Assembly: GCF_000505665.1 (NCBI RefSeq) | Contig: NC_023033.1 | Location: 310,001-374,000, forward strand | From: Thermosynechococcus sp. NK55a | Lineage (GTDB): Bacteria; Cyanobacteriota; Cyanobacteriia; Thermosynechococcales; Thermosynechococcaceae | Direction of reading: 5' to 3' | Length of the DNA stretch: 64,000 nucleotides | Shown: positions 22,412 through 31,698 of the stretch, piece by piece | Numbering within the stretch: position 1 is the first letter of the stretch | Layout of the letters: the number at the start of each line of letters is the position of its first letter | Made by a program: the position numbers and the translations under genes | The notes under the pieces: model-generated | The model's database searches: none | Told to the model about the DNA's origin: nothing | What the model saw: the letters and a program-made list of their open reading frames with translations, nothing else

Positions 22412-23502
22412 GCGCGGGCGAGGACAACAACTGCATTTTGCCCCCCAAAGCCATAACTACAGCAGAGAATGTGCTCTAGGTGAGCAGAACGTGTCTGTTG
22501 GACAATATCCAACTCAAAGTTGGGGGTTTGACAGCCAACACAGGGGGGAATCTGTTGTTCCCGCAACGCTAGGCAGGAGAGGGCGATCGCGATCGCCCCA
22601 GCAGCCCCTAAGGTATGTCCAAGGGCCCCTTTGTGACTGGTGACTGCAACCCCTTGACCAAAAAGGGTTTGAATCCAAGCGGCTTCGGCGGCATCGTTAC
22701 GCCGCGTGCCCGTACCGTGGCTATGGATACAGTCAATCTGGCGCGGTGTTAGCTCTGCCTGAGCCAAGGCCTTTTGAATCGCTAGGAGAGCACCGGTTTG
22801 GTTGACACTGGGCGCAGCCATATTCTCAGCATCGGCACTGAGACCCACCCCAGCAATTCGGGCATAGGGTTCAATACCTCGCGATCGCGCCCGTTCTGGA
22901 GATTCCAAGACAAGAAGGGCGCCGCCGGCCGCTAAGCCAAATCCCTGCCGCTGGCGATCGAAGGGAGCTGCCCGCTCCTGAGCCAAGACCCCTAACTGGC
23001 GAAAGCCGGCCAAGGTTAAGGGGGAGATGGCGGATTCAACGCCTCCAGCCAACACCAAATCGCAATCCCCCTGGGCAATCAACAGTGCCCCTTGGGCAAT
23101 TGCCCAGATTCCCGTGGCACAGGCGGCTGTGGGATTGAGCACTATCCCCTGAATGCCTGCAATTTGTGCTACCTGCTGCGAAACAGTTGCTGGCAAGGTT
23201 TGTAACCATGTTTCTCGCGAAAGAGCAGGCTGTCGTAACCATCTTTCCCACTGGGCTTGAAAGCCGCGACTGGAGCCGACCACTGCCCCGGCACTGCCCA
23301 GGGGAGCCGTTAATTTTGCATCCTTGAGCGCTTGAGTCGTAGTCGTTTCAATAATTTTCTCGACAGGCAAGCTCGTTGCACCCACCAGTCCTTCAGGGGT
23401 GGCTATGAGTGCTGTCTTGCCCTGACAGTACCGCTGCCATGTGGCGATCGCGGTGTCCCCAAGCGCTGTCCATAGACCAATGCCAGTAATAACAACATTC
23501 AC
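22408..23502 (-). CDS. Beta-ketoacyl-ACP synthase (KAS II-like)
   Basis: 364 aa thiolase-fold condensing enzyme. Catalytic residues are visible: Cys in [13 protein letters not shown] (about residue 127), His in [11 protein letters not shown] (about residue 262) and Lys-His in [14 protein letters not shown] (about residue 293). It is shorter than typical FabF (about 410 aa), lacking part of the N-terminal and capping segments, and may be a second KAS specialised for a particular chain or a modified lipid rather than the housekeeping FabF. It is transcribed towards dxs and away from cutA, with which it shares a short divergent intergenic region. Confidence 0.85.
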   Translation of the reverse strand: MNVVITGIGLWTALGDTAIATWQRYCQGKTALIATPEGLVGATSLPVEKIIETTTTQALKDAKLTAPLGSAGAVVGSSRGFQAQWERWLRQPALSRETWLQTLPATVSQQVAQIAGIQGIVLNPTAACATGIWAIAQGALLIAQGDCDLVLAGGVESAISPLTLAGFRQLGVLAQERAAPFDRQRQGFGLAAGGALLVLESPERARSRGIEPYARIAGVGLSADAENMAAPSVNQTGALLAIQKALAQAELTPRQIDCIHSHGTGTRRNDAAEAAWIQTLFGQGVAVTSHKGALGHTLGAAGAIAIALSCLALREQQIPPCVGCQTPNFELDIVQQTRSAHLEHILCCSYGFGGQNAVVVLARA

Positions 23503-23521
23503 TGCACAATTAATTCAAGAT

Positions 23522-23914
23522 ATGATCAACCTAATCAACATCGTGACGCAACATCCTGACGTGAGGACAGCAGGTTTGGAAACGGCGGCAGAGTACTGTG
23601 TAGTGATTGTTACTACAGCTACGGAAGCTGAGGCACTCTCCTTGGCCGATCAACTGGTGGCGGAGCACCTGGCTGCCTGTGTGCAGGTTCTACCTGTTCA
23701 ATCAATATACCGTTGGCAAGGAGCGGTGCATCGCGCTCCAGAATGGCAATTGCTGATTAAAACCCGCATCGCTTTATTTGAGCAGGTGCGCGATCGCCTG
23801 CTGGCATTACACAGTTATGAAGTCCCAGAGATCATTGCCATGCCAATCATTGCTGGTTCTTCTGCCTATTTGAACTGGATCAAAGAGCAAACTCAAAAGC
23901 CACCTGGAGGTTAA
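23522..23914 (+). CDS. cutA: Divalent-ion tolerance protein CutA
   Basis: 131 aa from ATG 23522. The open frame extends further upstream to 23441 but that part overlaps the divergent ketoacyl synthase start, so I reject it. The family core begins near residue 27 (YCVVIVTTATEAEALSLADQLV) and continues with LAACVQVLPVQSIYRWQG, EWQLLIKTR and HSYEVPEIIAMPI. CutA forms very stable trimers resembling PII proteins; the name comes from copper tolerance but the real role is unclear. The 25 residues before the core are unusual and a start at a later codon is possible. Confidence 0.9.
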   Translation: MINLINIVTQHPDVRTAGLETAAEYCVVIVTTATEAEALSLADQLVAEHLAACVQVLPVQSIYRWQGAVHRAPEWQLLIKTRIALFEQVRDRLLALHSYEVPEIIAMPIIAGSSAYLNWIKEQTQKPPGG

Positions 23915-24165
23915 GAAGATCTGAATCCAAGATCATCAAGATCATAAAGTTTCTATTACATTACCCATGTCAATAACCTACCCTCTATCTTTCAGTATGG
24001 TATTCTTTCCCACTCACAAGTTATCGAGCGTCGTCTTTTTCCCCCCTACCGAGTGAATTTTGAGCCAAGGATTTCCTATGGGCTTGTTAGGGCGATCGCG
24101 AATCTCTGTGCGCCAACTGGCTGAAACACCTAGACACCGCTTCAGCTAAAACTTAAGATGGAAAA

Positions 24166-25347
24166 ATGGTCTCCCTTGCTCGAAAAAATCTTTTAGAAGA
24201 CTTTAGTCGCTTTCTCGTTGCTCAACTGGGCATCACGTTTGCTGTCAGTCTCGTCACTATTCAAACGGGACTCCTTGAGGGATTTAGTCGCTCCGCCACT
24301 CTCTTGGTGAGCAAAAGCCAAGCGGATTTCTGGATTGCCTCGAATGAGCTGCGTTATTTTGGCCTGACATTGCCCATTGAGTATCAAGTTGTCCTTGATG
24401 CCCAAGCAGTTGAAGGGGTTGCGGCTGCAGAACCACTCCTGATGCAGTCGGCCATGTGGCGCCGTTCAGAGACAGAGGCGATCGATCCAGTGCAAGTGGT
24501 GGGTGTTGAACCGACAGGAACCTTGCTGCCTTTGACGACAGTTGCTGGTGCAGCCCTGAGGAAGCTAGAGGAACCCTACAGTGTCATCGTGGATCGCATT
24601 GACCTCAATGCCCTTTCCCTCACGGCTTTGGGGGAGAAAGGTCGTGTGAATAACTACCCAGCGACGGTCATTGGCTGGACGCGCGGTGTTAAATCAATTG
24701 TCTCTAGTCCCTATGTCTTTACCTCGCTGGAAACTGCGAACCTTTACTTGAACTTCCCGCGGTTTGATCCCAGTGAACCGGTACCCGAATTTTTGCCGTT
24801 GGTCTCCCCGAGTACCCGCATCACTTATGTCATGGTCAAAGCAAAGCCGGGAGAGGATTTAGCAAAGGTGCAGGAGCGATTGCGGGCAGCGTTTCCCAAC
24901 TATCAAGTGCTCAGTCGTGCTGCCCTGACTGAAATGACCCGGCGCTATTGGTTGGCCAGCACCAGTGTGGGGTTCATTTTGGGTCTAGGGGCAGGGGTGG
25001 GCATGGTTGTAGGGATAGTGATTGTGAGTCAGATTCTCTATTCCTCCGTGAGCGATCGCCTACAGGAGTATGGCACCCTGAAGGCAATGGGGGCTTCTGA
25101 CGGGTACTTGTATCGAATTATTATTGAGCAAGCCCTGTGGATGGCTGTACTGGGTTATCTGCCCGGTTTAGGCCTGTCCTGGGGGTTGGGGATGTGGACC
25201 ATGCAAGCTCGTGCCATCCAAATCATCATTACCCCTCAACTTGCCTTAGCCGTTTTTAGTGCCACCGTGGCCATGTGTGTCAGCGCTTCCCTATTGGCAG
25301 TGCAAAAAGTGATGCGCCTTGATCCTGCCCAAGTCTTTCGAGCTTGA
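24166..25347 (+). CDS. DevC-like ABC transporter permease (FtsX/MacB fold)
   Basis: 393 aa. One N-terminal membrane helix (FLVAQLGITFAVSLVTIQTGLL), a large periplasmic domain (about residues 40-260), then three C-terminal helices (VGFILGLGAGVGMVVGIVIVSQIL and onward), the FtsX-type topology. The cytoplasmic loop YSSVSDRLQEYGTLKAMGAS is the conserved signature of DevC-like permeases, which normally work with an HlyD-type adaptor (DevB), an ATPase (DevA) and TolC to export glycolipids or other products. No adaptor or ATPase lies beside it. A 23-codon ORF at 24079-24150 upstream has no recognisable content. Confidence 0.85.
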   Translation: MVSLARKNLLEDFSRFLVAQLGITFAVSLVTIQTGLLEGFSRSATLLVSKSQADFWIASNELRYFGLTLPIEYQVVLDAQAVEGVAAAEPLLMQSAMWRRSETEAIDPVQVVGVEPTGTLLPLTTVAGAALRKLEEPYSVIVDRIDLNALSLTALGEKGRVNNYPATVIGWTRGVKSIVSSPYVFTSLETANLYLNFPRFDPSEPVPEFLPLVSPSTRITYVMVKAKPGEDLAKVQERLRAAFPNYQVLSRAALTEMTRRYWLASTSVGFILGLGAGVGMVVGIVIVSQILYSSVSDRLQEYGTLKAMGASDGYLYRIIIEQALWMAVLGYLPGLGLSWGLGMWTMQARAIQIIITPQLALAVFSATVAMCVSASLLAVQKVMRLDPAQVFRA

Positions 25348-25457
25348 ATCATGCCTCACCCTGTCCTCCCTTGGTCAACCGCTCCGCCGCCAGCGAAACC
25401 TGTTCTCAGTGGTTGGGAACAGGCCTGAAGTGCCCCATTGCCCCCCTTATCCCCCAG

Positions 25458-25877
25458 ATGATCCCCTCTCCTCGCGCGGCCTTTGCCTGTGCTCTCCATA
25501 TGCAGCAGCCGACAATTCCAGTAGGGGAGGACGGCCGCCTAATCAGTCACTTGCAGTATATGCTGATGCATCCCCATAAGGAGGACAATTACAACGCAAG
25601 TCAATTTCTTTGGTGTTATTGGCGCATGGGGGATTGGATGCCCCAGTTGGTGACTGAGGGCTGTCAACTTCGGATAATGCTCGATGACTCCGGCAACCTG
25701 CTTTGGGGTCTGGAGCAGATGGGGCAAGAGGAAGCACTGGCGGCCCTGCGGCGGATTACCGTGGATACCTATGCCCCCTACCTGGAGTGGCTGGGTACCT
25801 GCTGGGGACATGCGGTGATTCCCTCAAGCCCAGTTGCCGACATTGAGTTGGACATTCGCGCTTGGCAGCATCCATAA
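25458..25877 (+). CDS. Hypothetical protein
   Basis: About 139 aa from ATG 25458; ATG 25500 is an equally good start. Mostly hydrophilic, with aromatic-rich stretches (NASQFLWCYWRMGDWMP and YAPYLEWLGTCWG) and no signal peptide or membrane helix. I do not recognise a family. It sits between the DevC-like permease and the NYN-domain gene, 16 nt ahead of the latter, so it may be cotranscribed with it. Confidence 0.5.
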   Translation: MIPSPRAAFACALHMQQPTIPVGEDGRLISHLQYMLMHPHKEDNYNASQFLWCYWRMGDWMPQLVTEGCQLRIMLDDSGNLLWGLEQMGQEEALAALRRITVDTYAPYLEWLGTCWGHAVIPSSPVADIELDIRAWQHP

Positions 25878-25893
25878 ATCTGTAGAATAAACT

Positions 25894-27461
25894 ATGGCAT
25901 GGCAGAACTGGTACATACCTCCTTTAGGAGCAATTGTGGCGGGCTCCCTCGCTGTCACCCTTACCCGTGAACCGCTCCCTGTGGTGGCGGTCAGTTCTGT
26001 GGGGGCATTGGTGGGCACTTGGGTACAGGAGCGTCAATGTCATTCCCTTACTCCCCACATCGAGGACCTGCTGCAGCGTTTAGAGGAAAGACTGGAGCAT
26101 CTTGAAACCGGAATGTCTGGGCATCACCAGCGCTGCACTGCTATTTTCTACGATATTGAAAACTTGATTAAAGGCTACAACATCAAAGCTGCAGATGTGG
26201 CCAAAATCTCCCTAGGTGCCATCCAAACCCATATTCGCCAAGCCTACCCCATCGACCGAGTGCTACTGCAACGTGCCTATGCCAACTGGAGTGATGCTCG
26301 CCTTGGGTCACTGCGCCGTGAAATGCACCAATTGGGCATTGAGCCTGTACAAGTCTTTGGCTTTTCCTACGAAAATCGCAAAAATGCCGCCGATATTCAA
26401 TTGGCTATTGATGTGGTGGACTTGATTTTTCAGGATGACCGCTTTGATACATTTGTGATCGTCTCCGGGGATGGTGGCTTTGGCTCCCTTGCCAAGAAGT
26501 TACGGCAGTACGGCAAAACGGTGATTGGCTGTGCCTACGAAGATGCCGCTGGCAAGAGTTTTCAGGCCATTTGTGATGCCTTTGTGCACATTCCCGATCC
26601 AACGGTGAAATCCCGCCCGCCTGTGGTCAGTCCCGCCTGCCCCATGGAAGCTCCGGCATCAACCATCACCCCCGCCACCATTCCCTTAGATGCGGATAAT
26701 CGTCGTTTGTGTGCCGATTTGAGTGTCAGTTTGGTTCGCCATGCCGAGGGGGCGATCGCTAAAACGCGGCAGATTCTCGATTGGTATCGCCGTGATTTGC
26801 TGTGTGGCAAGCTTCTGCGGGAGGAAGGGCTACCTATTAGTAAAGTCCAAGGGGCAGTGCAAGTCCTGCTGCCCAACTTTGACATTTTGCTGTTGGGGAT
26901 GGTCAAGTTTTCGGAATACTTGCGCTACGTTTGCAAAAACACGATCTTCTGTGTCTTTTATTGCCAAGGCAGTGCCAATCAACTGCGTCTTGGTCTACGG
27001 GAGCATCTTCCCGCCGGTGCTGTGGTGATGGCCAATTTTGAAAAGCGTCCCCTCCACAGTCTGGCAACCTATCGGGCCCTGCTTAGTCACGAACGGGTGG
27101 CGATCGCCCAACCTACAGCCTTGGCTCATACTCTAGCATGGCTCCTTGACCATTACGAGGGCGTTGCTACCTTAGAGGAACTGGCCACTATGATTGAGAA
27201 AACCGCACCAGCAGAGATTAGTTCTAGCCAAATTGCAATTGCTTTGAATAACTGCCAAAGGGCCAATATTCTCGTGCCAGCTCCCCACGGTGGCGATCGC
27301 TATTTTGTCGCTGCCAAAATCACAACACTTCGCGAAGGCTATGCAGCACTGGCACAGTGGCTACACCAGATCCTTCAGGGTTTTTTGAACGGGTGGGGAC
27401 GGAGCCGCAACCAGAACTGTTACAGGCACTCATTGAGCCCTCTGTTTCAGTGCCCAGGTAG
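25894..27461 (+). pseudogene. Membrane-anchored NYN-domain RNase-like protein with LOTUS-like region, C-terminal frameshift
   Basis: The N-terminus has a hydrophobic segment (PLGAIVAGSLAVTL and VVAVSSVGALVGTWV), then a short coiled coil (LLQRLEERLEHLE). An NYN (PIN-like) domain follows with its acidic residues visible: FYDIENL (about residue 88), NAADIQLAIDVVDL (about 155) and VSGDGGFGSL (about 185). The region around residues 290-350 (KLLREEGLPISKVQGAVQVLLPNF) resembles an OST-HTH/LOTUS domain, and a winged-helix-like part precedes the end. As given, the frame runs over the birA start to 27495. Adding one T at six T (27381-27386) gives the natural ending FFERVGTEPQPELLQ with TAG at 27459-27461, just before birA. 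Probably a sequencing undercall and a working RNA-processing protein. Confidence 0.8.
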
Positions 27462-27467
27462 ATCGCC

Positions 27468-28172
27468 ATGGATTTTCCTTGGTTGGTGTGGCTAGAGACC
27501 TGTGGGAGCACGAATACATGGGCGCTGCGCCATGCCGATCAGCTCTACGGCGGCCAAGTCATCTATACTCAGGCCCAAACGCGGGGGCGAGGTCAGTACA
27601 ACCGCCCTTGGCAATCCCCCCAGGGAGTGTTGACGGCCTCCTTTATTTTGCCCCATTCGCCAGCGATCGTTGCTCCCAGCGTCCAAGCAGGGATAGCGGT
27701 GATGCGTGCGTTGAGTGGGCTGCGGCCAGCGCTGGATCGCCATCTGCAATTGAAGTGGCCCAATGATGTTATGGCTCAGGGCAAGAAACTAGCGGGAATT
27801 CTCTGTGAAAGCTGTTCCCCTTGGTTGGTGGTGGGGGTGGGGCTGAACCGCTGTGTAGATGTTGAGGCAATGGGCCTTCCCCAAGCTATGAGTCTTCATC
27901 AGCTTCTTGATCCTTGGGAAGCAGTACCCACAGATTTGGAACTCTTGGCGACCATTCGTGCTGAACTGCTTTGGTGTTGGCAACGGTCACAGTGGGCGGG
28001 GGTGGCTGCGCAGCGCGACTTTCTGCGGGGGCGATCGCTCACTCTTGTCCAAGGAGAACAGAGGTGGCAGGGCATCAGTCTGGGAATTAGCGATCGCGGG
28101 ACATTGCAGGTGCGCCTAACTAATGGCGAAGTGCGGGAATTTAGCAGTGGCCATGTGATCTACAGCCCCTAG
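27468..28172 (+). CDS. birA: Biotin--[acetyl-CoA-carboxylase] ligase
   Basis: 234 aa, start at ATG 27468. Attaches biotin to the carrier protein of acetyl-CoA carboxylase through biotinyl-AMP. Family motifs are CGSTNTWALRH, RGRGQYNRPWQSP (the GRGRxxRxW biotin/ATP loop), LKWPNDVMAQGKKLAGILCE and VGVGLNRC, followed by a C-terminal SH3-like part (GISLGISDRGTLQVRL). It has no N-terminal DNA-binding domain, so it is a monofunctional ligase. It overlaps the uncorrected end of the NYN gene. Confidence 0.95.
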   Translation: MDFPWLVWLETCGSTNTWALRHADQLYGGQVIYTQAQTRGRGQYNRPWQSPQGVLTASFILPHSPAIVAPSVQAGIAVMRALSGLRPALDRHLQLKWPNDVMAQGKKLAGILCESCSPWLVVGVGLNRCVDVEAMGLPQAMSLHQLLDPWEAVPTDLELLATIRAELLWCWQRSQWAGVAAQRDFLRGRSLTLVQGEQRWQGISLGISDRGTLQVRLTNGEVREFSSGHVIYSP

Positions 28173-28241
28173 AATTGGTTGCGGAAGTGGGCAGCCCGTC
28201 TGCGAAAATTGTCCTTGGTACTACAACCATCTGAGGTGCGC

Positions 28242-29531
28242 ATGAAGGGTTGGCAGGTCTGTTGGCAACGGGCGATCGCTTTGGTTCTCAGCATCGTTCT
28301 CCTCTGGTCAATGGGGGACATCGCAGCGGCAAAATCCAGTGGCTCGCTGGCAGAGGTGGCAGCTCCTGTGGCCATTGAGGATATGAAAAATTGGTTCGAT
28401 CGCTATGAACCCCGGCTGAAAATTCTCACCCCCGAAGTCAACCAAACGCTCCAAAGTCGCAACGTCACTGTCAAGCTCAGTGTCCAAGGGCTACGCCTGT
28501 TTCAGGATCAGCCCACAGGCTTGGGCCCCCATGTGGAGGTGGTGCTCGATGATCTGCCCAGCCGCAGTGTCTATGACCTGAGCACCCCCATTGAATTGAC
28601 TAACCTTGAGCCGGGAACGCACCTTCTCCGTGCTTTTGTCGTCTACCCCTGGGGGGAAAGTCTGAAAAATCCCCTTGCCTATGCTCAAACCGTGTTTCAT
28701 CTCTACACCGCAGATGAGGACACTCGAGCTGCTAGTCTTCCCCTGCTCACCTACAATCAGCCCAGCGGTACCTATGGCGCTGAACCGGTGCTCCTCGACT
28801 TTTATCTCAGCAACCTACCCTTGGATCAGCTACTAAACAACGAGAAGGTGTGGCAGGTGCGCTGCACGATCAATGGTCAATCTTTCACTGTCGATCGCTG
28901 GCAGGCCTACTATCTCACTGGACTGCAGCCGGGGGATAACTGGGTGCGGCTTGAACTCCTGGATGGGAATGGTCAGCGGATTCCCTCTCCCTACAATCCC
29001 ATTACCCGCCTTGTCACCTATCAACCCAATGGCAAGGATGTCCTCTCGCGCCTGCTACGGGGAGAACTGGCGGCGAAAAATCTCCAAAGCAGCCTCAGTC
29101 CAGATCTGCCCAGCAACCTCCCCCCTGAACCCACCCCAGAACCAATGCCTGTTGTTGAGGCACCCCCTACTCCCGTTGCTCAGGAATCCCCACCCACACC
29201 CCAGCCAGTAGAGGAAGTCCCACCCACCCCTGAACCCCCAGAAGAAACCCCTGTTGCCCCTGAGCTAACCCCAGAACCAACAGTTAGGGTTGAAGCAGAA
29301 AAAGAGACACCAGCACCGCAAAAACCCTTCTGGCAGCGTCTGAATCCCTTCAAAAAAACAGAAACTCCAACTCGTTCTGTTCTCGCTAGCCCGCGCGTCC
29401 CTGCTCAACCCGCTCCTTCTGGGGATGAACCCACCCCAGCGGCTCCTGCATCTGAAGTCACTGAAGAGGCGACTGCTCCCACTCCAAAGGATTTGCCACA
29501 ATTAGAGGAGTCAACCCCCCCTCAGGAGTAA
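28242..29531 (+). CDS. Exported proline-rich protein of unknown function
   Basis: 429 aa from ATG 28242, which places a good signal peptide (ALVLSIVLLWSMGDIAAA) at the N-terminus; the frame to 28179 would add 21 residues. The central part (about residues 50-290) is beta-rich with two apparent similar modules (KILTPEVNQTLQSRNVTVKL and LLTYNQPSGTYGAEPVLLDF), suggestive of immunoglobulin-like folds. The last 150 residues are mostly Pro, Glu, Thr and Ala (PTPEPMPVVEAPPTPVA and similar), probably a flexible or wall-spanning linker. It is followed by DUF3119, DUF3086 and plsY, each tightly spaced. Function unknown. Confidence 0.65.
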   Translation: MKGWQVCWQRAIALVLSIVLLWSMGDIAAAKSSGSLAEVAAPVAIEDMKNWFDRYEPRLKILTPEVNQTLQSRNVTVKLSVQGLRLFQDQPTGLGPHVEVVLDDLPSRSVYDLSTPIELTNLEPGTHLLRAFVVYPWGESLKNPLAYAQTVFHLYTADEDTRAASLPLLTYNQPSGTYGAEPVLLDFYLSNLPLDQLLNNEKVWQVRCTINGQSFTVDRWQAYYLTGLQPGDNWVRLELLDGNGQRIPSPYNPITRLVTYQPNGKDVLSRLLRGELAAKNLQSSLSPDLPSNLPPEPTPEPMPVVEAPPTPVAQESPPTPQPVEEVPPTPEPPEETPVAPELTPEPTVRVEAEKETPAPQKPFWQRLNPFKKTETPTRSVLASPRVPAQPAPSGDEPTPAAPASEVTEEATAPTPKDLPQLEESTPPQE

Positions 29532-29535
29532 ACCC

Positions 29536-29940
29536 ATGCAAGAAACCTCCTTAGCCACTGTTCGCCTTCAACCTTCATTTGCTGTCCCTCTCGGTGTGCT
29601 GCTGTTGAGTGTGCCCCTGTGGTGGCTGCGTTGGTGGTTGGGGTTGCCCCTTTCACTCTTTGCCCTATTTTTGGCTGTGCAGGCGGCAACGCTACGCCTG
29701 GAGTTTACGTCAACCGCTCTCGATGTCTATCGGGGTAGCCAACAGATTCGGAACTTTCCCTATCAGCAATGGCAGCACTGGGAAGTCTTTTGGCCGACCT
29801 TTCCTGTTCTTTTCTATTTTCGGGAGGTCAAGAATATCCACTTTCTGCCGATTCTGTTCGACGCCAAAACTTTAGTACAATGCCTCCAAGAACGCTGCCC
29901 ACGTACAGCCTTTATTTCCACGGTTCACAATGACGGATGA
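29536..29940 (+). CDS. DUF3119 family membrane protein
   Basis: 134 aa with two adjoining hydrophobic segments near the N-terminus (FAVPLGVLLLSVPLWWLRWWLG and LPLSLFALFLAVQAATL), followed by a PH-like soluble domain (LEFTSTALDVYRG, NFPYQQWQHWEVFWPTFP, FYFREVKNIHFLPILFD). This matches the cyanobacterial/plastid DUF3119 group as I remember it. The function is unknown. It overlaps the next gene (DUF3086) by 11 nt, so translation is probably coupled. Confidence 0.8.
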   Translation: MQETSLATVRLQPSFAVPLGVLLLSVPLWWLRWWLGLPLSLFALFLAVQAATLRLEFTSTALDVYRGSQQIRNFPYQQWQHWEVFWPTFPVLFYFREVKNIHFLPILFDAKTLVQCLQERCPRTAFISTVHNDG

Positions 29941-30898
29941 CCCTACAGTGACTGATCCCTCTGAACCCACCTCAGAGGAACTAGCAACTCTCAAAGCCCA
30001 GCGCGATGCCCTCAAAGCTGAAATTCAAGCCCTCGATGCTGAGTTTCATCGTTTGGTCCACGATCGCCTCAAGTCCCTTGAAGAGCGGCAGCAAAGTCTG
30101 CAACTGACCATTGAACAACTAGAACGGCGCAAGGAACGCATTGAACAGGAGCTACGCCGTAATTTTGTGGGTGCCTCCCAAGAACTTGCGATTCGGGTGC
30201 AGGGGTTTAAGGAGTTCCTAGTCAAGAGCATGCAGGAGTTGGCGGCCACCGTTGAGGAAATGGAATTGCTGCCCCCGGCACCCGCTGTAGCGGAAACTGT
30301 CCCTGCCCCAGCAGAAACGGCCACAACACCCCCTAAGTTAATTCTGGATGAGGGCTTTCAGGAGGAAGCGGATCGGATTCGCCGTTTGCTAGAGCAATAT
30401 CGGAGTAGTCCCAACTACTACGGCCCTCCTTGGCAGTTGCGACGCACCTTTGAGCAAGTTCACGCTGAGCGGGTTGAAAGTTGGTTCTTTGATCTGGGGG
30501 GACGAGGTGCCCTGCGATCGCTCCCGAGTCGGTTGCAAAATATCCTTGTTGCCTCGGCAGTCATCTCGATCCTACGGGACTTCTATGGGGAGATGTTGCG
30601 GGTTTTGGTTTTGGCTGATTCCCCTGAGCGCTTGGGAGACTGGCGACGTGGCCTCCAGGACTGCTTGGGAATCACTCGCCAAGACTTCGGCCCCGACCAA
30701 GGGGTCGCCCTATTTGAATCCGCCGATGCCCTCGCCTTTCGTGCGGATCGCCTCGAGCAGGAGGACTACATCCCCCTGATTCTCATTGATGATTCCCAAC
30801 CCCAAGTCAGCCTTTCGCTGCTGCAATATCCCTTGCTCTTGGGTTTTGCCCCTGAACCCCAGTTGCGTCCTAGCCGTAGTTCTGATTTCTTTGAATAG
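29930..30898 (+). CDS. DUF3086 domain protein
   Basis: 322 aa soluble protein. Residues 15-75 form a strong coiled coil (LKAQRDALKAEIQALDAEF and RQQSLQLTIEQLERRKERIEQEL); residues 120-140 are a Pro/Ala linker. The C-terminal domain (about 145-310, with YGPPWQLRRTFEQVH, VESWFFDLGGRGALRSLPSRLQN and DDSQPQVSLSLLQYPLLLGFAP) matches cyanobacterial DUF3086. No enzymatic motif is visible. It overlaps DUF3119 upstream and lies 24 nt before plsY. Confidence 0.8.
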   Translation: MTDDPTVTDPSEPTSEELATLKAQRDALKAEIQALDAEFHRLVHDRLKSLEERQQSLQLTIEQLERRKERIEQELRRNFVGASQELAIRVQGFKEFLVKSMQELAATVEEMELLPPAPAVAETVPAPAETATTPPKLILDEGFQEEADRIRRLLEQYRSSPNYYGPPWQLRRTFEQVHAERVESWFFDLGGRGALRSLPSRLQNILVASAVISILRDFYGEMLRVLVLADSPERLGDWRRGLQDCLGITRQDFGPDQGVALFESADALAFRADRLEQEDYIPLILIDDSQPQVSLSLLQYPLLLGFAPEPQLRPSRSSDFFE

Positions 30899-30922
30899 TT
30901 TCAGTCCCCTTTGGAGGCTCCT

Positions 30923-31558
30923 GTGACCACTGCACTGATCCTTGGACTGCTGGCGCTCATTAGCTATCTGCTTGGCTCGATTCCCACAGGCTACCTCCTG
31001 GCAAAAGCGCTGCGGGGTATTGATATTCGTGAGCATGGCTCTGGCTCAACGGGGGCGACCAATGTGCTGCGGGTGGTGGGCAAAGGCCCCGGATTGGTGA
31101 CGTTTTTAGTCGATGTGGGCAAGGGCCTAGGAGCAATTCTTGTGGCGCGTTGGGTCTTGGGGCAATCTTGGAGTACAGTGCCCGCTGGTTGGTTTGAATT
31201 TGTGCTGCTGGCGATCGCCTTCATTGCCGTTCTGGCTCACAGTAAGCCGATTTGGTTAGGCTGGCGGGGCGGCAAATCCGTTGCCACTGGTTTAGGGGTG
31301 CTCCTTGCCCTGAATGCCCCCACTGCATTGGCCACCTTTGGGGTGTTTCTGGTGGTCTTGACGGTCAGCCGCATTGTCTCCCTGAGTTCAATTACTGCTG
31401 CTATAGCCTTGCCCTTTTGGTTTTGGTTCTTTACGCAGTCGTGGCCGTTTGTGGGCTTTAGCGTGATTGCAGGGGCTTTTGTGATTTGGCGACACCAGAG
31501 TAATATCCAACGCCTCCTTGCAGGAACGGAGCCGCGGTTGGGAGCCTCGCAGGGATAG
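30923..31558 (+). CDS. plsY: Acyl-phosphate:glycerol-3-phosphate acyltransferase PlsY
   Basis: 211 aa, start at GTG 30923, preceded by a GGAGG ribosome site at 30913. An integral membrane enzyme of phospholipid synthesis that moves the acyl group from acyl phosphate to glycerol 3-phosphate. Signature loops are visible: LLGSIPTGYLLAK, HGSGSTGATNVLRVVGKGPG and GWRGGKSVATGLGVLL. Five or more membrane helices. Ends the cluster that starts with the exported proline-rich protein. Confidence 0.95.
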   Translation: MTTALILGLLALISYLLGSIPTGYLLAKALRGIDIREHGSGSTGATNVLRVVGKGPGLVTFLVDVGKGLGAILVARWVLGQSWSTVPAGWFEFVLLAIAFIAVLAHSKPIWLGWRGGKSVATGLGVLLALNAPTALATFGVFLVVLTVSRIVSLSSITAAIALPFWFWFFTQSWPFVGFSVIAGAFVIWRHQSNIQRLLAGTEPRLGASQG

Positions 31559-31698
31559 ATCTCTTAGAAGGTCACTTTTGAACAGGCCGGGAGTTCCTCA
31601 ATGCCCCCGTATTTTAGAAAACGGCTGTATTTGTACCATTGCAAGGCCTCTGAGATTGCTACCATGAGTGGATACCAGTTTTGGTGGGGAGATTTGTG

